This document shows positions 1 through 6,666 of a DNA stretch of 64,000 nucleotides, in pieces. The DNA lies in the NCBI RefSeq assembly GCF_947494875.1, contig NZ_CANLWM010000006.1, positions 124,001 through 188,000 of the forward strand, given 5' to 3'. Made by a program: the position numbers and the translations under genes. Each line of letters starts with the position of its first letter. Positions within the stretch are counted from its first letter, which is position 1. The notes beneath the pieces were generated by a model that saw nothing but the letters and a program-made list of their open reading frames with translations, searched no databases and was not told the DNA's origin. Origin of the DNA: an uncultured Williamsia sp. (GTDB lineage: Bacteria; Actinomycetota; Actinomycetes; Mycobacteriales; Mycobacteriaceae).

Positions 1-125
1 CGATCCTCGTCGACCCCGTTCACCGTCTGGTGTCCGTCGACGAGGTGGGTCCCCCGTCCTCGTTCCTGAAGTCTGGTCTGACGTGGCCCTGTCCGTGGAA
101 CGAGGTTCGGCGCGGTGAACAGGGC
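1..125 (-). ncRNA. ydaO-type c-di-AMP riboswitch (3' end cut off)
   Basis: Read on the minus strand, this stretch has the conserved blocks of the ydaO/yuaA c-di-AMP riboswitch in order. There is GCCGAACC near 105, then ACAGGG, then a GACGGGGGACCCA block near 45-58, then a GGTGAA block near 20. CCTCGTTCC (about 95-103) and GGAACGAGG (about 59-67) can pair as a 9-bp inner stem, as in the family. The 3' half lies beyond the left edge. In mycobacteria this riboswitch class precedes rpfA, which lies directly downstream of moaD2. The regulated gene off-window is therefore probably rpfA, a cell-wall resuscitation-promoting factor. Confidence 0.68.
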
Positions 126-306
126 CTGGCTTGGTGGTGGCCACGGGTGTGACCGCCACGGACGCTACGTGGTCGACGGCGCCGAGTCATACCTTCGGGT
201 GACGCATGTCCGCGCCTGTCAGGGCCGTGTTTCGACGGCGTGACCGCGTCGATGCTGGTGAGCGCGTCGATACCCATCCCGTATCCGATCCGTGACCCCA
301 CCGTTA

Positions 307-322
307 TGTGAAGAACCTCACA
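307..322. promoter_or_regulatory. CRP-type operator (perfect palindrome)
   Basis: TGTGAAGAACCTCACA is an exact TGTGA-N6-TCACA CRP/GlxR consensus. It lies in the gap downstream of moaD and about 180 nt upstream of the riboswitch-like leader on the minus strand. The M. tuberculosis rpfA promoter is a known target of the CRP homologue Rv3676, so the site probably controls the off-window gene in response to cAMP. Confidence 0.72.
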
Positions 323-433
323 GTTCTCGCGACACGCTGCGGGAAGAAATCAGCCGTGATCCGCGCCCACCGGTGTTCGATGATGTGCCACACACGATTT
401 CGCAGATCGGACCATCGGGACGAGCCCGACGGG

Positions 434-700
434 TCAACCGCCTGCGAACGGCGGCAGCACCTCGATGACCGAGGCGTCGCCGAGCGGGATGTCGAACTCG
501 CGCACCACCACCGAGTCGCGCAGGAACGAGCTCCGGTCGAGGACGCGGGCCAGTCCGGGGTGCGCGGCGCCGAGCTGCGTACGCAGCTGCGTGAGCGTCG
601 TCGACGGGTCGATCTCGACGACTTCGGATGCGAGCCCGGCGGCGGCCTCCGCGGCCGCGAAGTACCGCACCTCGACGGGGCGCCGTGGCTTTCCGGTCAT
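434..700 (-). CDS. moaD: MoaD/ThiS-family sulfur carrier protein
   Basis: This 88-residue ubiquitin-like protein ends in ...PPFAGG. The C-terminal Gly-Gly is the residue pair that is adenylated and thiocarboxylated in MoaD, the small subunit of molybdopterin synthase. It acts in the cytoplasm, supplying sulfur to precursor Z/cPMP. The ATG overlaps the moaA stop codon (ATGA at 697-700), so translation is coupled to MoaA. It corresponds to mycobacterial moaD2 by position. No moaC, moaB or moaE lies in the window, so the partner MoaE must be encoded elsewhere, perhaps just past the left edge. Confidence 0.88.
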   Translation of the reverse strand: MTGKPRRPVEVRYFAAAEAAAGLASEVVEIDPSTTLTQLRTQLGAAHPGLARVLDRSSFLRDSVVVREFDIPLGDASVIEVLPPFAGG

Positions 701-1791
701 CCGCCGATCGCCGACATCGGACGGTCGGGCTGCAGGAACGACGGGTCGTCGATGGCGTGCCCCGGCAGCTTCCCCCACGACGCGACCCGCCACGCCTGCC
801 CGACGGCCTCGTCGTCGGCGCCGGCACGGAGCAGTGCGCGCAGGTCGGTCTCGGTGGTGGAGAACAGGCAGGTGCGCACCTGGCCGTCGGCGGTCAGGCG
901 GGTGCGGTCGCAGTCGCCGCAGAACGGGCGGGTCACCGACGCGATGATCCCGACGCGGGCGGGGACCTCGGCACCATCGGCGTCGACGGCGGTGTGTCCG
1001 TCGACCAGCCACGTCTGGGCCGGTGAGGCCCCCCGGGGGCGCGGGTCGGGGAGCAGCTCGAAGTCCCGCGAGAGCCGCTCGTGGATCTGTGTGGCCGTGA
1101 TCATCCGCTCCCGCGACCACGCGTGGTCGGCGTCGAGCGGCATCTGCTCGATGATCCGCAGCGAGTACCCCTTCTCGAGGCACATGCGGAGCAGGGCAGG
1201 CGCGTCCTCGAGGCCCCCGTCGGGATCGAGGACCGCGTTGACCTTAACCGGACGCAGGCCGGCCTCGTGGGCGGCGGCCAGTCCGTCGAGGACGTCGTGC
1301 AGCCGGTCGCGGCGGGTGATCGCGGCGAAGCGCTCACGGTCGACGGTGTCCAGGGAGACGTTCACGCGGGACAGGCCGGCGTCGGCGAGGGCGCGGGCGT
1401 GGCGACGCAGCGACAGCCCGTTCGTCGTCACCGACATCTCGGGCGCGTCCGGCAGTGCGCTCACGGCGCCGACGATGTCGACGAGGTCGCGGCGGAGCAA
1501 CGGCTCACCACCGGTGAACCGCACCGACGTCACCCCGAACTCGTCGACCGCGATCCGGATGAGGCGGACCATCTCCGTCGCGGACAGCAACTCGGTGTCC
1601 GGCATCCAGTCGAGGCCGTCGGCGGGCATGCAGTACGTGCAGCGCAGATTGCACCGGTCGGTCACCGACACCCGCAGGTCACGCGTCACCCGGCCGTGGG
1701 TGTCCACCATGGGTCCGGCCGTCGGCATGCCCGTGACGTCGGGCTGTCGGGGCGACGCCGCGACGGGCATGCCCAGGCCGATGGAGGTCAT
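697..1791 (-). CDS. moaA: GTP 3',8-cyclase (MoaA), radical SAM
   Basis: This 364-residue enzyme catalyses the first step of molybdenum cofactor synthesis, GTP to 3',8-cyclo-GTP. The N-terminal radical SAM cluster ligands are C47, C51 and C54 (CNLRCTYC). GGEP at 94-97 is the SAM-binding motif. The second [4Fe-4S] cluster ligands are C291, C294 and C308. The protein ends in the Gly-Gly tail typical of MoaA. The ATG at 1791 overlaps the upstream flavin reductase stop by ATGA. The frame stays open upstream, but that part is shadow of the neighbouring gene. About 30 residues precede the conserved core, slightly longer than E. coli MoaA (329 aa). Confidence 0.95.
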   Translation of the reverse strand: MTSIGLGMPVAASPRQPDVTGMPTAGPMVDTHGRVTRDLRVSVTDRCNLRCTYCMPADGLDWMPDTELLSATEMVRLIRIAVDEFGVTSVRFTGGEPLLRRDLVDIVGAVSALPDAPEMSVTTNGLSLRRHARALADAGLSRVNVSLDTVDRERFAAITRRDRLHDVLDGLAAAHEAGLRPVKVNAVLDPDGGLEDAPALLRMCLEKGYSLRIIEQMPLDADHAWSRERMITATQIHERLSRDFELLPDPRPRGASPAQTWLVDGHTAVDADGAEVPARVGIIASVTRPFCGDCDRTRLTADGQVRTCLFSTTETDLRALLRAGADDEAVGQAWRVASWGKLPGHAIDDPSFLQPDRPMSAIGG

Positions 1792-2321
1792 CCCCCCAGC
1801 GTAGACGTCTCCGAGCGGGCTTCCAGGGCACGGAAGGTGCTGGCGTGGAACACCAGAGGCTCCACCGACGGATCGGCGTCGAGCGTGTCGATCCGCAGCA
1901 GCACCAGGACGTGGTCCCCCGCGGGCACCTCGTTGTAGACGGTGCAGTCGAGGACGGCGGCCGCGCCGGGCACGAACACCGACCCGGTGTCGGCGACGAG
2001 CGGGGTGAACCCGTCGAACCGGTGCTCGGCCGGACCGGCGAGGCGCGTGCACAGCGACTCCTGGTCGGCGGCGAAGACCGACAGACCCAGGCTCGGTGCC
2101 GATCGGAGTCGCGGCCACGTCGACGACGTGTGTTGCACGCACAGCGACACCAGCGCGGGCTCCAGCGACACCGTCGCGAACGAGCTGGCGGCCATCCCGA
2201 CGGGCACGCCGTCGATCTGTGCGCACACCCCGACCACGCCGGACGGGAAACAGCTGTAGGCGCGGCGCAGGGCCGTGCCGTCGGTCGCGGGTTGCAGTGC
2301 GTCGAGAGCGTGGAAGGTCAT
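1788..2321 (-). CDS. Flavin reductase-like domain protein
   Basis: This 177-residue protein has the fold pattern of the HpaC/HsaB-type NAD(P)H:flavin oxidoreductases. It starts with LRRAYSCFPSGVVGVCA, followed by a GMAASSFATVSLEPALVSLCV stretch where FMN/FAD binds, then a C-terminal half with DCTVYNEVPAGDHVLVLLRI. Members supply reduced flavin to a monooxygenase or use F420/FMN themselves. No dedicated monooxygenase is adjacent. The gene is coupled by ATGA overlaps to an upstream membrane protein and downstream moaA, which suggests a redox role linked to cofactor synthesis, but this is inference. Confidence 0.85.
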   Translation of the reverse strand: MTFHALDALQPATDGTALRRAYSCFPSGVVGVCAQIDGVPVGMAASSFATVSLEPALVSLCVQHTSSTWPRLRSAPSLGLSVFAADQESLCTRLAGPAEHRFDGFTPLVADTGSVFVPGAAAVLDCTVYNEVPAGDHVLVLLRIDTLDADPSVEPLVFHASTFRALEARSETSTLGG

Positions 2322-2566
2322 CGCGCACCCCGGCTGTCGTCGACGTCGCCGTGCAGATCGGGCCGGCGACGACCGGACCGGAGCGCGAACACGATCGCGA
2401 GGACGAACCCGATCGGCAGTCCGAGGGTCGCGGCGTACACCCAGACGGGGGCGCGTACGCCGTCGTCGAGGGCGGGCACCGCGAACATAGTGACCGTGGC
2501 GACGAGGCCGATCGCGAAGAAGGCGAGGGCGACGTGGAGGAGCCGGTCGCTCGGCTGTTCTCGCAT
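2318..2566 (-). CDS. Small two-helix membrane protein (Rv0870c-like)
   Basis: This 82-residue protein has two hydrophobic segments (about 11-31 and 43-61) and a basic, hydrophilic tail. It is the first gene of the four-gene moaA/moaD operon, and its stop overlaps the flavin reductase start. The start at 2566 was chosen because residues upstream in the same frame are arginine-rich antisense sequence of the cspB leader. Position matches M. tuberculosis Rv0870c, a predicted membrane protein of unknown function. No enzymatic motif is visible. Confidence 0.7.
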   Translation of the reverse strand: MREQPSDRLLHVALAFFAIGLVATVTMFAVPALDDGVRAPVWVYAATLGLPIGFVLAIVFALRSGRRRPDLHGDVDDSRGAR

Positions 2567-2655
2567 GCTCAAACGGTAGATCAGCGGCGCGGGGCCCGGC
2601 CATTCGCGGGGTCGGGCGACGTCGTGACGAGTGCGGACTTTCCGACGGCGCGCGG

Positions 2656-2711
2656 TAGAATGGGAGGCCGATGCGTCCTCCGAGGGGCTTCCACCCCTCC
2701 GGTGGGCGCAT
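2656..2711 (+). promoter_or_regulatory. cspB promoter -10 and 5' leader hairpin
   Basis: A TAGAAT box at 2656-2661 is a good -10 element and puts the transcript start near 2668. Immediately after it, 2671-2711 folds into one long hairpin. ATGCG pairs with CGCAT, and inner CC/GG steps lead to GAGGGG pairing with CCCCTC around a CTTCCA loop. About 55 nt then remain before the cspB GTG at 2767. Long structured leaders are typical of cold-shock genes, so a post-transcriptional role is plausible but not shown. Confidence 0.5.
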
Positions 2712-2766
2712 TCGTCATGATGCGACTCGCGACATGACACCAGCGACCAGAGTTGAAGGTGACACG

Positions 2767-3180
2767 GTGCCGACCGGCAAGGTGAAGTGGTACGACGCGG
2801 AGAAGGGCTTCGGGTTCCTCTCCCAGGACGACGGTGAGGACGTCTACGTCCGGTCGGGTGCGCTGCCCGCCGGCGTGGAGTCGCTCAAGCCCGGCCAGCG
2901 CGTCGAGTTCGGGATGGCCGCGGGCCGTCGGGGCCCGCAGGCGCTGTCGGTGACGGTCCTCGACCCCGCGCCGAGCGTCGCGAAGAACCACCGCGAGGCC
3001 GCGCGCGAAGCCGCCAAGCGGCACACCCCCGACGAGCTGCACGGCATGGTCGCCGATCTCATCACGCTGCTCGAGGCGAAGGTCCAGCCCGACCTACGCA
3101 AGGGGCGATACCCCGATCGCAAGACCGCGCAACGCATCTCGGAGGTCGTCCGCGCGGTCGCGCGCGAACTCGACCACTGA
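2767..3180 (+). CDS. cspB: Cold-shock domain protein with C-terminal extension (CspB)
   Basis: This 137-residue protein starts with a cold-shock domain (residues about 1-65). It has [14 protein letters not shown] containing RNP1 (KGFGF), but RNP2 is degenerate (DVYVRSGAL instead of DVFVHFSA). The remaining 70 residues are a conserved basic helical tail ending [13 protein letters not shown]-like, as in mycobacterial CspB (Rv0871, 135 aa). It probably binds RNA or single-stranded DNA in the cytoplasm. The GTG start is preceded by an AAGGTG ribosome site and begins PTGKVKWY directly. The gene is monocistronic, with a structured leader upstream. Confidence 0.9.
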   Translation: MPTGKVKWYDAEKGFGFLSQDDGEDVYVRSGALPAGVESLKPGQRVEFGMAAGRRGPQALSVTVLDPAPSVAKNHREAAREAAKRHTPDELHGMVADLITLLEAKVQPDLRKGRYPDRKTAQRISEVVRAVARELDH

Positions 3181-3189
3181 CTCCACGCC

Positions 3190-3212
3190 GCGTCCGGCCA
3201 GGGTCAGGACGC
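3190..3212. terminator. Possible bidirectional terminator hairpin
   Basis: GCGTCC (3190-3195) and GGACGC (3207-3212) can pair across an 11-nt loop, between the convergent cspB and DUF2771-like genes. There is no T-run, and the right arm overlaps the stop codon region of the minus-strand gene, so this is a weak call. Confidence 0.3.
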
Positions 3213-3743
3213 GCCGGCCGGCACCTTCGTGCCCGGCGGCAGGGTGCCGATCGACCAGAACGCGCGGGTGATCGGTGCCCCTGAGGTGTCGACGCGACTC
3301 GACGGCAACCGCACCTCGATGGTGCTGAGCACCGCGTCGGATGTGGACCGTGCGGTGAACGAGAACTTCTCGTTCGGCCCGAAGAACTGCGGCGGGCGCT
3401 GCTCGAAGCCGCGGGGGGTCAGGTACTCGAGGGTGAGGACCCACGGTGCGGACGCGATCTCCTTGCTCACCGACACCAGCACGCTCTGGCCGGCCGGAAC
3501 GGGGAGCTTCTTGGCGAAGGTGCCGGGCTCGCCCTGCCGACAGTCGCTGAGGTCGATGCCGCAGTAGATCGTCGGCTCGACGGTGATCAGGCTCTTCCCG
3601 GTGGTCGCCTGCACGTAGGGCCTCTCGTCGAACCCGTCGCGGGTGAGCAGGTACACCGAGACGACCACGACGAGTGCGGCGACCACGATCACCGCCCCCG
3701 CGACCAGTCCGAACTTCTTCTCGCCTCGCGTCAGCGAGCCCAC
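3204..3743 (-). CDS. Exported/membrane-anchored protein, DUF2771-like (Rv0875c family)
   Basis: This 179-residue protein has a single N-terminal hydrophobic segment (about 15-37, AGAVIVVAALVVVVSVYLL) after a short basic stretch. The rest is soluble and presumably extracytoplasmic, with a CGIDLSDC cysteine pair and a beta-rich pattern. The GTG start at 3743 has a strong GGGAGGAG ribosome site 5 nt upstream and overlaps the upstream MFS gene by 13 nt. Its place after Rv0876c- and before cspB-like genes matches M. tuberculosis Rv0875c. The DUF2771 label is from memory of that family. The function is unknown. Confidence 0.72.
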   Translation of the reverse strand: MGSLTRGEKKFGLVAGAVIVVAALVVVVSVYLLTRDGFDERPYVQATTGKSLITVEPTIYCGIDLSDCRQGEPGTFAKKLPVPAGQSVLVSVSKEIASAPWVLTLEYLTPRGFEQRPPQFFGPNEKFSFTARSTSDAVLSTIEVRLPSSRVDTSGAPITRAFWSIGTLPPGTKVPAGAS

Positions 3744-5596
3744 GTGCGCTCCTCCCGTCCGCCGCGCGTGCCCGTCGGGATGCCCCCGGTCGGCATGGCC
3801 TGGTCCGGACGGCGTCCGCCGAGACCGGGGATCAGCGTCGCACCACGGTCGGTGACGATCGTCTGCACGGCTCCGACGGCCATGATGACCGAGACGACGG
3901 TGAACCCGATCCACAGGGTCGGCGGCAGCAGCACGCCGAGTGCGGCACCGAGGACCCAGCACAGCTGCATGACCGACTCCGAGCGGCCGAACGCCGAGGC
4001 GCGCGACTCGTCGGGCAGGTCGTCCTGGATCGACGAGTCGAGGCAGACCTTGCCGATCGCGCTGGTGCCCGCCGCGACGAGGGCGGCGAGGGCGGCCACG
4101 ACGATCGAGCCGAACACCGCGGCGAGCACACACACCACGAGGCTCGCCACCGTCGACGCGACGACGATCCGCTGCGGGTTCCGCAACTCGAGTCGGGTGC
4201 CGGCGGCGTTGCCGGCGAAGTTGCCGATGCCGGCGGCGGCGCCGACCGACCCGATGAGCGCGAGCTGCACCCACCCGGAGTGGTTGCCCTGGTTCGACTT
4301 CGCGTAGAACGCGATGTACAGCGTCAGGAAGCCGGTGAGCACCCGGATCGTTCCGTTGCCCCACAGCCCGGTCAGCACCCGGCGGCCCAGCGGCTGCCGC
4401 ATGGTGGCGGCGAGGGCAGAAGGGGTGAACGACTTGCGTGCCGGCTCGGGTGCCGGCGGTTCACCGTGATAGGTCAGCGTCGTGGGGATCTCGCCCGCGG
4501 TCGACTCGACCCACGACGGGATGCGCATGCACGCGTAGGACGCGATCGCGGCGAGGATCAGCAGCAGCACGAACGCGCCCGGGAGATGCAGCGGCAGAAC
4601 ACGTCCCAGCGCGGTCTCGAACAACGCCGCCAACGCACCACCGATGACGGTGCCCGCGACGAGCCCCCAGGTCGTCAGTCGCGAGTTCACCCGCACCAGG
4701 TCGATCGACGGGGGCAGCACGCGCGGGGTGACCGCCGACTTGAGCACCCCGAACGACTTCGAGAGCACCAGCAGGCCCAGTGCGCAGGGGTAGAGCACCC
4801 AGGGGTCGTAGGTGAGCTGGTTCGACGCCGAGTCCCACCCCGAGTTGGCCATGATCAGCAGCGCCAGCACGGCGCGCAGCCCGAAGGTGGTCGCCATCGC
4901 GATGCGTCGACCGCGCTGCAGCTTGTCGAGCATGGGACCGATCAACGGGGCGATCAACGCGAACGGCGCGATCGTCAACGCGAGGTACAGGGCGACCTTG
5001 CCCTTGCTCTCGGCGCTCGCGGCCGCGAAGAACAGGGTGTTCGCCAGCGCGACGGTCATCGCCGCGTCGACCGCGTAGTTCAGGACCACCGGCAGCGTCA
5101 GCGCGGTCAGCCCCGACCGGTCCGCCCCGTCGGCGGTCGCCGCGGCGCGCACGCGACCGACGCCCTTCGAGGTCAGCTGGCGGCCACGGAACGCGGCGAC
5201 CCGCGTCACCGTCAGCTTGCGCGGCATCGCGCGACCGTCGGGATCGACCGGGCCGGGCGGCTCGGGATCGTCGACTCGGGGTGTGTCGATCGGGTCGAGG
5301 TGGGGGTTGCGCGTCGGCGGCGGTCGGTAGGCGTCGGCCTTCGACGGGCCGCTCCGCGGCGGCTTCGACGGGCCGCGTCGTGGTGGGACCGGCGGCGGCT
5401 GCGGCCGACCGCCGCGGCGCGGCGGGACCTCGCGACCGTCGTCGACGGGATAGTTCACGGCACCGGGGTGTTCCTCGGGACGCCGTGGGGCACCGGGCAT
5501 CCGACGGGTCGCGTCACCGCGGCGCTCGCGCGGATCGAGACGCGCGCGCCGGGGTGCGCCCGCGTGTCGGTCGCCTGGCCGGTTCATCGGCACCAT
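3731..5596 (-). CDS. MFS transporter with long disordered N-terminus (Rv0876c-like)
   Basis: This protein of up to 621 residues opens with about 125 residues rich in Pro, Arg and Asp (many PPRRGP-type runs) that look cytoplasmic and disordered. About 12 hydrophobic segments typical of the major facilitator superfamily follow. A motif-A-like GPMLDKLQRGRR loop lies between helices 2 and 3. The substrate is unknown. The start is uncertain (ATG at 5596 or 5587). It is co-transcribed with the downstream DUF2771-like gene (13-nt overlap) and divergent from DUF3027, the same arrangement as Rv0875c-Rv0876c-Rv0877 in M. tuberculosis. Confidence 0.82.
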   Translation of the reverse strand: MVPMNRPGDRHAGAPRRARLDPRERRGDATRRMPGAPRRPEEHPGAVNYPVDDGREVPPRRGGRPQPPPVPPRRGPSKPPRSGPSKADAYRPPPTRNPHLDPIDTPRVDDPEPPGPVDPDGRAMPRKLTVTRVAAFRGRQLTSKGVGRVRAAATADGADRSGLTALTLPVVLNYAVDAAMTVALANTLFFAAASAESKGKVALYLALTIAPFALIAPLIGPMLDKLQRGRRIAMATTFGLRAVLALLIMANSGWDSASNQLTYDPWVLYPCALGLLVLSKSFGVLKSAVTPRVLPPSIDLVRVNSRLTTWGLVAGTVIGGALAALFETALGRVLPLHLPGAFVLLLILAAIASYACMRIPSWVESTAGEIPTTLTYHGEPPAPEPARKSFTPSALAATMRQPLGRRVLTGLWGNGTIRVLTGFLTLYIAFYAKSNQGNHSGWVQLALIGSVGAAAGIGNFAGNAAGTRLELRNPQRIVVASTVASLVVCVLAAVFGSIVVAALAALVAAGTSAIGKVCLDSSIQDDLPDESRASAFGRSESVMQLCWVLGAALGVLLPPTLWIGFTVVSVIMAVGAVQTIVTDRGATLIPGLGGRRPDQAMPTGGIPTGTRGGREERTWAR

Positions 5597-5704
5597 TGTT
5601 CCCTATCCCGCGGCCCGGTCGCACTGTGCCACGCGGCGCGCTGACCTCGACGCGTACGCACCCGCACGGGTGCCACGAGGTGCGGATACGGCAGACTGGA
5701 GGGC

Positions 5705-6655
5705 GTGGACACCGACGTGACCGACGCCGATTCGCAGACGACCCCGCCCGCCGACGACACGTCGGGCACGGCGTCTGCCGCCCCGGAGACGGCTGTGCCG
5801 GACACGGCCGACGCCGACTCGTCCGGCGACGCCGCCGCCGAGCGGCCCGCGATCGACCCCGAGGTGCGAGCGCATCTGGAGGCTGTCGTGTCCGCCGCCG
5901 TCGACATCGCGCGAGAGGCGGCCGTGGCCGTCGGCGAGACGTCGGTGGGCGAGCACCTCGACGCCGTCGTCGAGGGCGAGTGCACCGTCAGTCATCACTT
6001 CTCTGCCGACCTCCCGGGCTATCGGGGGTGGGTCTGGTGCGTGGTGCTGGCGACCTGCCCGACCGACGACGCCGACAGTGACCCCGTCGTCACCGTCAGC
6101 GAGGTCGCGCTGCTCCCCGGCGACGACGCCCTCACCGCACCGGAGTGGGTGCCGTGGGCGGAGCGTCTCGCGCCCGGCGATCTCGGTCCCGGCGACACCC
6201 TCGCCGCCCCGCCGGAGGATCCCCGTCTCGTCCCCAACCAGGTCGACGCCGACGAACTCGAGTCGACGGGACTGCTCGACGAGGCCACCGACACTCACCT
6301 CGCGCTCGGACTCGGCCGCCGCCGTGTCCTGAGCCGCGAGGGTCGCGACGAGGCCGCCGAGCGCTGGTACACCGGCGACCACGGCCCGGACAGCGAGATG
6401 GCATCGGCCACCCGGTTCTCGTGCGGCACATGCGGTTTCTACCTCCCGCTGGCCGGAGCCCTGCGTGTCGCCTTCGGTGTCTGCGCCAACCGGTACGCCG
6501 CGGACGGCCACGTCGTCTCGGCCGAGTACGGCTGCGGCGCACACTCCGACGCCGTGGCGCCGTCGGGTGAGGGATCACCCGCGTACGACGCCTACGACGA
6601 CGGCGCCATCGAGGTCGTCGCCCCGCACGCCGTCGCCACCGACAGCCGCCACTGA
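5705..6655 (+). CDS. DUF3027 protein (Rv0877-like)
   Basis: This 316-residue cytoplasmic protein of unknown function has an acidic, threonine/alanine-rich first 55 residues. The conserved DUF3027 core follows: alternating helix/strand segments with YRGWVWCVVLATCP, EWVPWAERLAPGDLGPGD, and a cysteine-containing SCGTCGFYLPL and FGVCANRYAADG region that could bind a metal. It starts at GTG and is divergent from the MFS gene. It is followed after 11 nt by the large ATPase gene, so the two may share a transcript. The family is restricted to Actinobacteria. Confidence 0.85.
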   Translation: MDTDVTDADSQTTPPADDTSGTASAAPETAVPDTADADSSGDAAAERPAIDPEVRAHLEAVVSAAVDIAREAAVAVGETSVGEHLDAVVEGECTVSHHFSADLPGYRGWVWCVVLATCPTDDADSDPVVTVSEVALLPGDDALTAPEWVPWAERLAPGDLGPGDTLAAPPEDPRLVPNQVDADELESTGLLDEATDTHLALGLGRRRVLSREGRDEAAERWYTGDHGPDSEMASATRFSCGTCGFYLPLAGALRVAFGVCANRYAADGHVVSAEYGCGAHSDAVAPSGEGSPAYDAYDDGAIEVVAPHAVATDSRH

Positions 6656-6666
6656 CGCCGCCGGCG

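Larger units (their letters stand above)
1..433 (-). other. Long non-coding leader/promoter region of an off-window gene
   Basis: There is no convincing coding sequence here. The open frames lack ribosome-binding sites and family resemblance. The region carries the CRP palindrome at 307-322 and the riboswitch at the left end, both consistent with the long 5' untranslated region of a minus-strand gene starting beyond position 1. Confidence 0.65.

Noticed and set aside
20-301. Minus-strand 93-codon open frame at the left edge
   Set aside because: It runs through the riboswitch blocks, has no ribosome site, and has a random, arginine-rich composition.
308-1804. 498-codon plus-strand frame opposite moaA
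   Set aside because: It is antisense to a gene with clear radical SAM motifs; long antisense frames are common at this GC content.
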